This document shows positions 1 through 13,340 of a stretch of DNA of 64,000 bases, piece by piece. Position numbers and translations under genes: made by a program. Each line of letters begins with the position of its first letter. Position 1 is the first letter of the stretch. Below the pieces are notes generated by a model that had not been told where the DNA came from, ran no database searches, and worked only from the letters and a program-made list of their open reading frames with translations. Source of the stretch: Apricaphanius iberus (taxonomy: Eukaryota > Chordata > Actinopteri > Cyprinodontiformes > Aphaniidae); contig JAPXFQ010001003.1 in assembly GCA_028564705.1 (NCBI GenBank), positions 2,733,001 through 2,797,000 on the forward strand. Reading direction: 5' to 3'.

Positions 1-529
1 ACTAGAGGTTGCCATCATTCTCATGTTCCATACACAACATTTAATAGTTTTTATATTCTTATAACTGCAGTCATGGTTTACAGTCACTGCATGAACACTG
101 ACTCAAACCACAAATTTGGTTGAATGCATTTTAATTCATTCTTATTTTCTAAAAAAAATAAACTTTTTTTAGTTGGCCTATATTTAGTTGGCCTAACCCT
201 AAACCTATGGAGAGGTGGGAGTGGGGGTGTTTGGCGCAGATAATGTCGGAGCAAGCGTAATTGAAAGAAAGGCAGCGGGAGTGGGTAGTGATGGTCATAA
301 ATTCAGTTGGAGGGGGATTTAAAATAAATATTCCTGCACAGGGTTCTGGTGTTGAGGCGCATACAGTGTGGCAAGAAATGAAACTTTTCAACCTGCTGTT
401 AGAATCGCATTACAAATTGAATTAGGCCAATCAACATTTTAAGTAAGATTTATAGCTTATAAATTTTATGTAGGGTTACTATTAAAAATTTGCTGTTCGG
501 AGCACTTTAAAAACACAGTTTTCTAAGGA

Positions 530-812
530 GATGATAAGCAGACCAAACTGTCCATTAGGAATGGGCAATATGACCTCAAATCAATATCACAGTATATTGA
601 GCAGTTCACCTCGATAACGGTAAGTGGAGGATAGCAAAAACAACGTGACTCAATGCTGACTCAGTGCTACCTTTTCTTAAAGGGGCATGAGCTAAATCAC
701 ATCTTGTCTTTTTTATTTTTTTTACCGTACTTACAAAGACGGGCAAAATGAGGTCAGTAACAGTCATAAATTTCGGTATCGGTAAATTTCGGCATATCGC
801 CCAGCCCTAAAG
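530..812. repeat. Dispersed repeat remnant, DNA-transposon-like
   Basis: The stretch opens with 'aatgggcaatatgacc' and closes with 'catatcgcccagccc', so its ends are roughly inverted (GGGCaATATg / CATATcGCCC). This is the pattern of a common fish class II repeat whose ends read 'gggctgggcgatat'. The interior is degenerate with no coding capacity. The family name was not checked. Confidence 0.45.
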
Positions 813-3800
813 TTTAACATGTTGAAAATGGCAACAAAACCAATCACAGAGAGAAAACTTAGTCACATAGTATATTAAACATTTATCAGATAAATACCAC
901 GAAACAAAACTTGAAGTCCATAAACAGGCAAAAAGAAAAAAAAAAGATGAGCCTTTCGTTCTTCGTGATTCAAAGAAACAGAATGGGACAGCCCCCCGCA
1001 AATAAAAAGCTCTTCGGATGTATATGATTCACATGAAAGGCGTATTTTGTTTCAAAATCTGATATTTTTGCACAAATGCTACAAGATATGAAAAATGGAA
1101 ACATGTCACCTTCCATATGACCCTGTATCCTCCTAAATTTGCATTTCTTTCACAATGAAGCTCCAGAACAAAAAATGTGTGATTAGATTAGACTCATATG
1201 CAAAAATCTATGGCACATGTAGTTCTACATCTGCTTTAAAGAAGCTTCTGGGAAAACCTGAGTATGTTGCAGGTGTGAACTTGTTGCAGGCGGCTGTGGG
1301 TTGTAAATTGTGAAATCTCGGGTCAAAACGGCAGAGGATAGAATTTAGCGTTTCAGCTCTGAATGAAGAGTCCACCCCCCAACAGCAAAACACTGGGGCT
1401 TTGTGTTGGATCCACATAAGTGTTTTTCCCTTTAGAAGGTTTTGCTAATAAGTGGGTTTATTTTATCTAAAAAACAAACAAGAATGCCACAAAGGCTGCA
1501 CCTGTCTTAAAAAAGTTTCATGTCTGTGGTTGCCTGACGTGAAGGAATGTCAAAATACAAGAACCCGATAAAGATCAGGGCTTTCTGTAATCGAAACTAA
1601 AGAAAAAAAAAATTTGAATCAATCATTTGTGGTTTGCTTCTAATTTGCTTTTCACTCACTGCCTACTTATTTTCTTTGACCTTACACCCACCGCCTTCTT
1701 CTCAACATCTGAAGTTTAAAATTACAGTTCAGAAAATAAACGTACACTTAAATGTTTAAATTAGGAATTAACAAAAAGCCCAAAACTATTCTTGATGCTC
1801 ACTGCATATTAATGACCTCATTTGAGAGAGAATCTTGATAAATACCAGCCAGGAGGAAATTAGTCTGAGTTCATAATCTGTTACCAAGGCAGCACCACAG
1901 CGAAAGATGAATCCCTATGGTAACAACATTAGAGTGGCAGGATTTCTCCATGGCAACCCCAAAAGCTAAAAAAAAAAGAAGCTTTGAAGAGGAAGTTCAA
2001 CATGAAAGATGATCACAATCAATAGAGCCATTAGTTTATTTATGACTGGGACTCAATTTGCTTCTTTATGACTCTCAGAGGCTGCCTTTCACTCTGAGCT
2101 CTGTGCCTCAACTTACACCAGCTGGGATGGAAAGGTCACCGTGAGTGCAGTGATCCCGAGTTCAGTTCTCAAAAGGGATACCTTCCTCCAGATGAGTCTT
2201 AAATTTGTTGTATATTAAAAAAAAACACACCTTTTTGTCCACCCCATCTGACATTAAACACATTTCTAGACAGAGATACAGATTTCTCAGTATTTGACCA
2301 ATGAATGACAAAACTGGATATCCTGTTGTAAGCTTCTCATGACGGGTTGCAGGATTTCTTTCCCCATTCTTCCTATAACTGAGTAGAGGGTGTAGGCTGC
2401 CTCTCCTACACAAACCCCCACACAAATAAATTCTAGGGGCTGTGATCAGGGCTTTGTGATAGTCCCTCCAAAACAGACTTTATTGCTCTTTAGCCTCTTT
2501 AATTAATTCTGTACTGGGCTAAGGATTATTGTCCATTTGGGAGATACCTGTAAATTTGCACACAAGCTTCACCCTCCTAGTTGCTGGCTTGAAATATCTT
2601 CAATGTTTCCACATTATGTCCTTTTATCATCATGCTATTGTGAAGCTTACCGGTCCGATGTAGACAACACCACATTTTACAGTTGAAACATCAATTCTCA
2701 TTATACTGTAGTAAACCACAATGAAATGTCAGTTTCATCACACAACAAGATTCTTCCAAAATATAGGGTTTTTCTTTGAGTATGCTTGCAAAATGTATTC
2801 TCAATTTGCGAAGAATTAATGTGGAAGTCTCTATCCATGAAGTTTACACCTTTCCTTATAATATGGAAACTTCAAAGTTACAGATGGTAACCGCGGTTTA
2901 AGAATCAGCGGTTACATGTTTATTGCTTAGAACAACAGCAAGGTAAGCTTTTTCCCCACCTTCCTTCAACACATTCAGCACAACATCAGCAAAATTTTTC
3001 AAAATTTACTACCGTCAAATATTTCCAAAATTTGAAAGAATTTAAAAATGTATCAGACTGTAACCACCATGATAGTCTGCTATTAAAGCTTTACGCTTCT
3101 GAAATTACTTCTCTTAATCCAGACAAGAGAAGGTAAAGTTTTTAATTTACTTAGTCCTTAACTTGGTGGGCTGCAGGCTCACCTAGTTAATGTGCAATAA
3201 TAGTTAACTTATTATAGAAAAGTCACAGCAGTTGCACGGCACCTTTTCTGTCCTAGGTAGCAACACTGATGTTATGCAGGCAGTGGCAAATAGGAGAACT
3301 GATTTCTATGAGTTACACTAATGTACATAAACAGCACTTTGTGAAAAATCACAAAAATAGCTACGAGACACAAAGATGTCCTTAATGATAAATGTTCAGG
3401 AAATCATACAGGATACAGGTCATATGGCAACCTTAAAGACTCTTTGACATTACAGCACCAGCTTAACTTACAACCACCCCTTAGGCCTTACTAAACCCAC
3501 TAAATCCGTATGATAGCGGAGAATAAAAATGCCCATAAACAGCAGAAAATGTGTGAAGTCTGGGATCGTTACATTCTAAAAAAGGAAGAGAATGAAGTTT
3601 AGTGTAAATACTTCAAAGTAGACCTGGCGTACCACCGCAGTACGAGCTCAATGATCCAGCCTCAGAAAACATCCACATGCTGTTTCACCAAATGCTGCTG
3701 AAACAAGGTAACGTAACCTACAGCCTGATGTTCGCTGATTTGTAGCGATGTCATGATGCTGTTTGATTAGATGAGATGTTTAGCTTTGATCTTTTTTAAA

Positions 3801-6589
3801 TAAACGTATTCACGTTCCATCGCAAGAGAGCATTGTCCACATGTAGCCTGGTATCTCACAACACGGAGACATTTTTCTATGGTTTGGCTTGTCATCCACA
3901 TGTAAACGCAGATTTTCGGCACAAAAAACAAATCTTTAAAAAAAACATTGGCCAAAGTGGAGAACTGCATTTTCTCCGTTTTCAGTATCTGCGTATGGAC
4001 AGATGAAAACAGGGTACCATAACGTCACTATCTGAAAGAAAAAATGCTCCAAGTCACAGTTACAGCATCAAAAATCAACAGACTTAATGCTGCGCTGCGA
4101 CCAAAGTAAGAAAATATACTTTATCACTCTCTCCTGACACAGAGACTCCTGAGTGTTCAGTGCTGCTGAGCAGGGGCGTGTCCAGGAGATGAATAAAGAG
4201 GGGCTAAAAGGGGCCCAGGGTGGGTCTGGGACTGTAGCACCAAAATAAAAACGACCCTAACTTTTAGATTTATGTCCAATGCTCCCAATGACTCTTCGAT
4301 GAGAGACAAAACATTTTCCAGACAAGAATAAAAGTCCAGTTGCCTTCATTTAAACTAAAGACATTCATGTGGATTAATAATCCAACAATCGAGCATTTTA
4401 ACTTTTCCACTTCTACCTCCAGCATTCCTGAATTAGGGCTAACTCGCAGCACGAAAAAAAGATGGTGGATTCACTATGTATACTAGGAAGTCCATGACCT
4501 CGTTTAGCAGTTCCAGTGCCAGTAATGTTACGTAATAGTTCAAAAATCGAAATAGAGAAAAACTAAACAGCTTAAAATATGTAACTAAAATAGTATACAA
4601 AAATCTCTAAAATCTCACAAATAATTAATTTATGCTTTTTTGCCTTACTACAGACTCTAGATTTACGACACACTGCATTTAAGGGGCTAAAAAGCAGAAT
4701 TTTCATGATATGTCCCCTTTAAAGAAATGCAGAACTTGGTACCATACAGGAAAATTCTGATCTGTGTGGCTTTACTTAGGATTCCTTTACCTTTCCTGCA
4801 TTTGTCCCCTTGTTTAAAGTGTTTTAAAGCTTTGTGATTATACAGCACGAAAGATTGAAATTTATAATAAAGATTTGTTTCTCCCTTCATCTTACAATTG
4901 GACATGTCTCCTGCCATAACACCCATGTAAAAAATAGTGTTAAACAAAAAGGTTAAACAGTCGTAAAGCAAGAGAGACTCACACACACACAAATGCACAC
5001 GACAATTGAGAAAGAGCAGACACACAAACAGCAGCCACAAAGAGACTCTCCCTTAATTTACAATCCGTCTTTGTCTCGGGATCGACACACTAACACAAAG
5101 CTAATGGAAGTGAAAAGGACACAGTTCCACGCCTAAAATGGTCGTATTGCCAAGGCTGGCGAGCTGCACAGTGATGGGAGCCCAGCTGGAAAACTTGGAA
5201 ACTAACTCATATTCTGCCAGCAAACACTCAAAAGCAGTAACACACCCATTATTTCAGCATGAAGTTATCTTTCATAAAAGAGGTGAAAATAGAATGGTTT
5301 GGAAACTTGTTCTTTAAAAAAAAAAAAAATTTACCGAGGTATCAGAAAAAAATACAATATTTCCATCATAATGTTATTAGAAACATACTTTAAGAATAAC
5401 AATTTAGATTCTTAAAAAAAGTGCACTCAATCATAACTATGTCACCACAACACCTTTTACTTTTTTACTGCACATTTTATTTATAAGAATAAATATGTTG
5501 ATTAATTTATTTTACTCTTTAAGACTGCAGTTGATTTTCAGCAAAACAGTTAGAAATAGTTATTTCAAAGCAATCATGCAGCTCTACCTTAACTGTACTC
5601 GTACACTGATATTTCAAAACAACCACAGTCCCGAAAACAGCATAACTAATGCATTTGCAAATGCACCCATACTTCTTTTTCGCATTTTGTGAACCATATA
5701 GAACACAAACAAAAATATAAGTAAAATGTTACATTATGTTTAACTTTTTGTTCGCCATTAAAAATTTAAAGACTGTGGTTTGCATTTGTATTCACTCTCC
5801 TTTATCTGATACTGCAAAAAACTCCAGTGCAACCAACTGCCTTCAGAAATCATTTTATAGGTAAATAGACCACTTGTGTGTAATTTAATCTCAGTATAAA
5901 TACAGTTTCTCTGTGAACACCTCAGAAGATTGTTAGATTAGTGGACATTAGTGGACAAACAGAACATGAAGACCAAGGAACAAAGCAAGAGAAGTCAGGG
6001 ATAAAGCTGCAGAGAAATTTAATGCAGGGTTAGGATATAAAACGAAATCCCAAACTTTGGGCTGTCAACCCAAATTGACAGCCCAATGGCTTATGGTAAC
6101 GCCATAGGAGATGCAGAGATCCAGAGTGAGACTCTAGTTGAATGTTCACCAGTTCTATCTTGGTGACAGTCAGTGCGACTACCCAACATTATGTCTTTTG
6201 TTCCTCTTTCTGTCTCTTTCAATTATAACTGCTGACACACTGGTACGTATTCATCCATTCAGTTATTGACTCATCCTTTCTGATTGCAGATGTTACTACT
6301 GGACTGAATCTTTTCTGTTCTGTACAGCTGATCTACAATAGGATAGTTATGTATCGTTTGATATTTTTTTTCTTTAAAATACATTTTCTGGCCTAATAGG
6401 TTACATTTTGAGATACAGTTGCCTGATTTTTCATACTCAAAACAATTCAAAGTTCTAAATGGCTCTGCAATCTAGTTTTCTTCAAACCAGACCAACAGCA
6501 GGATTTAAAGCAAAAAAATATATACTTGACTGTGTTTTTTATCAGTTGTGATGTATTACACAAAAACATGTATTAGCAAAAAATACTCA

Positions 6590-6838
6590 GAAATGGCTTG
6601 AGAAGGTCTCCAAATAACCCAGATCTCAATCCATTTGAGCAATTGCCAGATAACTGCACAAACAAGTCCTATGCATGATTTACTGGACTTAAAGGATCTG
6701 CTACAACATCTTGGATATACCGCAGCATACCCTCAACTGTCTGATTTAAGTCCTTGCCTCAATGATCAAGGCTATTTTAGCAACAGGGCAAACAGCACCT
6801 TATTATACAGGTGGCCATCATATTATGGCTGATGGGGG
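6590..6838 (+). mobile_element. Tc1-like transposase 3' remnant
   Basis: The segment begins with 'ccagatctcaatccatttgag', a decayed form of the codons for the Tc1/mariner motif PDLNPIE, and ends at 'catcatattatggctgat', which resembles the terminal repeat of a common fish Tc1 family. Stops and shifts break the frame, so it is a fossil. Confidence 0.5.
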
Positions 6839-8439
6839 GGGGGTAAAGTGACAAGAAACAATCTCTGCCTAAAAGGGCAATACTTCAGTCTTTAGGTGTA
6901 TGTGGTTAATACATATACAAATTTAAATTTATGCTTTTGAGTTGCATGAATTACTGCTAAAGAAATATAAACATGTTTGTGCCCCAGATGTTGGCTTAAG
7001 ACATCTGTGTATCCTACTTTAGAATTTCTATTGATTCTTTTTTTTTTAAACAAAGCACTAGAGGCAAACCGTGCCAGAGATTCTTTGGCAGAGATAGTTT
7101 CATAGTTTTTAACCCAAGAGAAAATGAATTACAAGAATTTCCCCATTTGTGCAACAAAGCGCTCTAACCTTTCTTGGATTTTCAGTAAAACTTAAAGCAA
7201 CAGCTGTTTGTTGATGTTTTCCATCACCATAAAAAGGTGAACATTTTGAGTTTAATGAAGAAAAAGGGATTTTTCAGCGTTTGATCCATCAGAGCTGATC
7301 AAGAGCTGGTTAATTGGTGCATATCTATTTCATTTGAATGTTGATCCATCAGGACAGATGTGCAGTCTGGTTCGCTCTTAAAAAACAAACAAAAAAATAT
7401 ATATATTTTAAATTATTCTTACAATTCTGTGGAATTGTGCACACATCCAGACCAATTAAAGCCACACTTTCTTAAAACTTTGAAAATATGCCTGAGTAAA
7501 TTGCACCTAAGCCAGCTGCCTTTTTGCAGCAACCAAAAAGCTTGAGGGATAATCCTTGCTGATTATTTGACTGTGCTTCTAGTCAATAGCTATCATTCAG
7601 TTTCCACAGACTGTCTATGTTGTCGCACTGTGTGTCTGGCTCTGGTGCACCACTAAGTTGACTTTACACATACATGGGTATCCTGACATAAGCAAGCTCA
7701 GAGTAACATCACATACAGGTGGTTACACATTCAATCTGAGACCAAAGTAAGCCAATAGCGCAGAGAGAGTACAAATCCACTGATCCTCCATGTTTGTTCG
7801 AGGATCCGGCTACATGGATTTTACAACTGCTCTCTGGAAGGATACCAATAGGTGTTTACCACATACTTCATCGCCTTCTCAAGCACAATAATTCAGTGCC
7901 TTGACATTATGTCACCATGACTGAGGTCATGTTTACCCACTTTACTACAATGCACACTTCTGAAATGCAGCCAGTGTGTGAGTCAGTGAGCTCACTGACC
8001 CCCCCCCCTGCAGCTCACTGAGTCAGCTGAATGGGGCATTTCTCCCCACAGTCAGCAGGATGGTGGGAAAGCATTACTTAAGATAAATTAATATGAAAAC
8101 TAGCACGATGAAGATGACTAAATCAGCATGATCAATCTTTAGAAATGACACATTTATAAACTTAATACATCAAACAATTTTGGACACTTTATCTCATTTT
8201 AAGTTTCTACGTTAGCCAAATTCTCATAACCGGAAAGGCATAATATATGAAGTAAAAATATTTTGTTCAAAAATTATTTTCAAATCGTATCCAACTCTGT
8301 ATCCAAGTTTTAGATCATGATAATTATTTTCCAGTTGTCTCCCTGAGTTCAGGTCAGATCCTTCAAGGATAAGCAGCATACATAATGGATTGATCTCTTT
8401 CAAAAGTTGAAGTGTTTATTTTAAGTAAACAAAATGCAG

Positions 8440-8990
8440 TGAATAAACAAAAAAGAAATCCAAATCAAATCAATATTTTGTGTGACCAGCCTTTTTTTTC
8501 AAACAGCATCAATTATTCTAGGTATAGTTTCAGTTACTTTTTGAAGGAACTCGGCTGGTAGGTTGTTGCAAACATCTTTGACAACTAACCAGAGATCTTT
8601 TAGGGATGCTTCCTCCCATCCATCTGCCTCTTCATGTAAGCGTGGGGACCATACCACCACCATCCAGAACCTCTTGTTCTTTACGCCGAATCAAGTTCTT
8701 AATGACTGGTTGTATGTTTGGGGTCTTTGTCCGACTGCAAAAAGTGTTTGGGTAGAACTAAAGATGAATCTTCAAGGAGTGACGAAACATTTTCAACAAA
8801 AGAAGAAATGCATGTTTTTGTCAGCATTGACAACATCATTGATCCTGAAAAAAATCTGCAACGTTCAATGAACTTCCACGATGCTTCACTGTTAACACTC
8901 ATTATTGTACAGCTCTCCGTCCCTTTGATGAACAATGTGCCTTCTGCTACAGCCAAATATTTCAGTTTTTGACACATCAGTCCAGGCATT
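8440..8990 (-). mobile_element. Tc1-like transposon remnant
   Basis: On the minus strand a broken transposase frame contains DKDPKHT, close to the Tc1 motif DNDPKHT, near 8700-8730. Further plus-strand phrases (a 'tttgtgtgaccagcc' start, 'gaaggaactcggctggtaggt', 'tttggggtctttgtc') match a widespread teleost Tc1-like repeat as I remember it. Frameshifts and stops make it inactive. Boundaries are approximate. Confidence 0.7.
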
Positions 8991-11579
8991 AATGGTGAGT
9001 TCACATCACCCAAAACCTCAACGCCCAAAACGGCAAGATTACATGTTAAGTCTATGTTGGAGTCTGTTGGAATCCACTGTGATTTGTGTGCTTTAGCCGC
9101 TGCAATTTTTTAAACTTTTGTTGCTTTCCAGGATTCAAAGAGGCAAATGCACACAAAGCAGAAGCAAGCCGGCTGAATTTTTTTTTCCTGTGACCAGAGC
9201 GTCAACCAATTGGAGCATCTCACTGTAGTCATGTCGCTCGACATCGACACCATCTAGCCAGCCACCATCCAAAATTAAAACAATCGTCAGAGAAAGGCCT
9301 GCCTACGTGTTTTACTAGCTCCAGCCTTAGAAATGTATAGTCAAACCACTGACATATCTATTGTTTCAAAATAATATTTGTGAGCGTTTTTTGATTATGA
9401 TAAAGTGTGCGGTGTGAATGTACTAGGTTTGTGTATACTAAATGTTTGTGTTGCCTGGCAAAAGCCTTGTGTCCCTTCCACTTGGAACCATTTGAGTTGG
9501 TGGAGCTAAATAAATAATTAAATGAACAAACATTATCTGCAGCACTTGGGCTGTAGCATCGTGCCTACGACCGAATCACACCAGTGCTGATATTCAGCAC
9601 AACAGCACTCCTTTTCGTGTGATATTGTTTAAATATCCTCCACAGGTAATTTCTAACGGCTTTTGCAGAGATTTGGTGATGCCATGATGCCATTATCTGC
9701 TGCCATTTTATAACAGTAATCTTTGCAAATAGTTAGCTCTATGACCTTCCCCATTTCAGTTTGTGGAGCCATTTTTGAAACGTAGCTAAAAGAAATGGGC
9801 CTCTAGAGTTACAACATGTTTATACCCCTGGAAAACTTTGGTATATTAAACTTTATGGGAATTATGACTTTCCATTGATTACAATGTCTAAATTACAATG
9901 AATGCTTGAATTGCATTGACTTTATAGGAAATATTAGACCTTCTAGTAATTGTGACAGATTGTTTAATAAAAACTTAAACATGGGCTTTTTTTGAACAAT
10001 CAAAACTGAATAATTTGTTGTATGCCTGTACTGCCTTCTGACAACATGGTGCCTTGTGTGGTAGGCCAGTCTAAAAGAAAACAAGAAAATAAAAAAAATT
10101 AAAACATTGTAGGCCGTTAGCTTTACAACTCCATGAAAATGTTTCTATGATTCTCCAAACTGAGATTGCTCTGACAGTAGTCTAATCTAAAAAATAGGAT
10201 ATGACAGAATTCATACCGTACTATGACAAAACTGAACCATCACTCTTTTCTCTAAATACATGTATGCTCATTTGTATCAGTTGTGAATTAACCATTGTTG
10301 AAACATGCAAAAAACCTGTTGATAAAGGAAACCTGTCTCCATGGCAGATCTTGCCCATAAAACTGAAGTGTGTTTTTTTGTTGAACTCATCAAGGCATCC
10401 CATAAAATCCAACACATTCCCATAAGCTACCACTTCTCCTTTTGATCGCGTCAGACCACCCTGTACACACATTGTGGTGACCATTAGCTTTCACCAGTAT
10501 ATAGGTGGAGTCTTGCATTCATTGTTTGCTCTTCCACAATAAACCTCAAGCAGAGAGTCCTGGCAACAGACAACAGTACTTTGGAGGTGAACAGCCTTCC
10601 ATTTCCCACTACATTCTGTGGTCAACCATTAAGCTTGGAGAACGGCAGATGGAGACACAAACACACTGAAAGGTAACTGTGTGCATGAAAGCAAAACTTC
10701 AGGACTGGATAAGTTTAGTCAGTTCAAAAATATTTTTCAGCCTTCATAAAAGCAATGTTGACACCAAAATATTAGCCAAGGGATGCATGTTTAGGTTTTA
10801 AGGTATGAAGGCAAAAGGCTGAGGAACAAGGTATCATGTTCCTGCACTGTTCAGCTTCAGTTTACTTTCATGCTCAATTCTTTGCCAGGATCCTTACTCC
10901 ATAATGCCTGCTGTCCCGGTTTGAATACTTTACGTGCCATCTACATAACATCTTTAAATTTATTGCAGCTAGCCACTGAGGTGCACAAATCGTTTCCTGG
11001 TTACCAAAACAATGCAGTCAATCAAGTTCTTGACCACTAGCTGGCAAACTCCTACTCAAACGTCAAGACAGTTCCAGACGGATTTATACAGCCGTAAAAT
11101 TTGACGTTCAATTTTCAAATGTGTCCCATCTGGCACCAAACAAATGGGCAGGGAGAAATACATGACTGCAACCAGCTATGAGAGTAACGATTAACCAAAG
11201 CTGTGAATTATTTAAGCTAGGCTGAAGAAAAAGAAAGCAGAAAACAGTCAACACTTTGCAGACAGACATGAAGTGTCCTTACACTGGTTGTGAAATGTTT
11301 GTAATTGCCAACCCTTATAAGAGATATAGAGACTACCTGTTATAAAGCTGTGCGGGGGTCAAGGTTTATGTTTGAGGCTTCAAGAGGATTTAAGGTCATG
11401 AGTTACACACACCAGCTTAATTTTATCTTGCTAAATTTAAACAATTACTTTAATATTTTTTACCATCTCACTCAATGAAACTGTGCATTGGACTTTTTTC
11501 AGTTCCCTTGCGTCAATACTTCGAACTCCCTTTCTCATCTGCAACCAAGCTCAGTCATGGAGAGCATTTGTTTTGTGCA

Positions 11580-11850
11580 GCCTATTACAGGTTTTCTTCC
11601 AATATATTAATATACTTAGCTCCATTCATCTCCTGAATTCTCACCATCTCCATTGTACCTTCTGAACAAAGCATCCCCATAGCATGATGCTGGCATCAAG
11701 TTCCACAATTTTGGATCATGCATCTGGTGTGGTCTTCTTCCAAACATTGCATTTTGCATGTAGGTCAGGTTTCACCATGTTCATGGGACTAGAGCACTTT
11801 GGCCTAGAGGTTTTCTGTGACCAAAATATGTTGTACGACCAACTGCAAAT
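11580..11850 (-). mobile_element. Tc1-like transposon fragment
   Basis: The plus strand reads 'agcatccccatagcatgatg', the reverse complement of codons for the Tc1-type motif around 'SIMLWGC'. Downstream text on tracking an 'agagcactttggcct' phrase also fits fish Tc1 repeats. There is no intact frame. Confidence 0.5.
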
Positions 11851-12206
11851 GCTACTTTATAACTGGCATTATTTTTGCTACTTATCCATCGTGTTTGGTT
11901 GCAATTGACAAAATAAAAAAAGTAAAATGTTTGTTTAACGAAGCACTTTTATTCAAGCTAAATCAACAATAGTGGGGGGTGGGGGCGGGGGAGACGGGAC
12001 AAACAAATAACGGATATATTTAGTCACATGTAGCTCCAAAGGATTAAATCATAATCAATGTAAAATCAGTGGCAAGTCTCAGTGTACAGTCTAATAGTTC
12101 CATTCATTTCTGTATGTCTCCTGTATCAATTGGTTTGTGCTGTAAGGTTTTGTTATAGACTGTAAACCTTTGCATGCATTTTTTACCTAAATGACTCCCA
12201 AACTAC

Positions 12207-12209
<3 letters not shown>

Positions 12210-12241
<32 letters not shown>
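12210..12241 (+). repeat. Poly(A) tract
   Basis: About 32 consecutive A residues, preceded by 'aactacctt'. It may be the tail of an unrecognised retroposon or a simple homopolymer; no target duplication was identified. Confidence 0.9.
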
Positions 12242-12242
<1 letters not shown>

Positions 12243-12988
12243 GTAAATCACACCAACTTTGTGTCTCGTCCACGAAACCAAATTACATCTATTAAATATT
12301 TGTCTCCATACGTGTTTCACTTGGGGAAGGCTGAACATTCTGTGTCCTTTCCCTTTGAGGTTAAACCAAGCAGATTTCTTTGGAATACCATAGAACCCCC
12401 AGCTTTCAACTGCTTCATTTGACTTTTTATTTAGTGTGCTTTAATCAGTCTTTTAAAGTCTGCAGTTCTTACCCGCAGACTGTCTTCCACTTCCACCAAA
12501 TTGTTCGTTCTTGTAAGGCACAACCAAAATTTAAAAAGGAACACGTGTGCAAGAAACCTATACAACTTTACCAGACTTGGCTTACTGAAGTAAAGCTGCT
12601 CTCTGATTTGCTCATTTACAAAGATGCACCTGCATGTGTGTATAGGTTCTGATAACCATAGGGGTTTGCAATGTAATTTCACATTTATATACAAGTGTGT
12701 AGAAGATAATGGTATAAGTCAAGGTCAGTCACAAAACAAAGAAAAGCCTGAATAAGTAGTATGTTTATTTTCACTACTTGTATTTGTTTTGACAATGGAA
12801 AACGCACTTTAAAGACAACACTGCGTTAAATTTACAGTACAGTTTACCACCACTCCTTAGCTTGTGCTCACAAACTGAACAGCTATCAACACAGCAAAAT
12901 AACGCCAGGGATAAGACACCCCAACGAGATGGAAAGTTGTCGCTTTCGGGGGGGGGGGGGGATCTGAAAACTTTTCCAGCTCGCTTAC

Positions 12989-13340
12989 CTGTTCTTCGCC
13001 TTCACCTGTGGCGAAAGAAGCCATATTGGAGAAGAGGGGTGCAGTGCAGCTGCTCTCAGGTGAGTTTGGGCCACAGAAGATCCACACACTGTGAAATATC
13101 CGAAGTGAAAACGCAAAAGAGGGTCAAACTTCCGCAGAAAAGTGACTCTAGGATCAACTGGGAAACTGGACGCCTCAGAGACGGAAAAGTATCCCGGGGA
13201 CAGCGGATTTTTGCACCGGTGGAAACTCCAGGTGAAGCGGAGAGGTGGAGTGTAGCGCTACAGCTGCTGCCTGGATGAGCGATTCTCACCGAAACTTCAA
13301 ATGGAAAACAGCCGCTAGGAGGCGGCATCTCACCTAATGA
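12989..13340 (-). other. CpG-rich probable first exon, gene unknown
   Basis: This patch is clearly richer in CG dinucleotides than the AT-rich DNA on both sides, as expected at a vertebrate promoter. On the minus strand an ATG at 13024-13022 opens a 12-codon coding stretch (MASFATGEGEEQ) that runs into a good donor, CAG|GTAAGC, at 12988. Upstream lies about 300 bases that could be 5' UTR. I do not recognise the peptide; it does not match the start of human VTI1A, ZDHHC6 or TCF7L2, the next genes at the human locus, as I remember them. A second good donor (CTCAG|GTGAGT, near 13054) exists on the plus strand, so the transcribed strand is not certain. Confidence 0.4.

Larger units (their letters stand above)
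1..12850. other. 12.9 kb without recognisable genes
   Basis: No open reading frame here resembles a known protein, and I found no splice-flanked coding exon on either strand. The DNA is AT-rich with homopolymer runs. Supported content is limited to old transposon pieces, listed separately. It could be the first intron of the gene whose probable first exon lies at 12.99-13.34 kb on the minus strand, or plain intergenic DNA. Confidence 0.6.

Noticed and set aside
8563..9028. Overlapping open frames of about 100 codons on both strands
   Set aside because: Explained by a decayed Tc1-like transposon; no intact gene.
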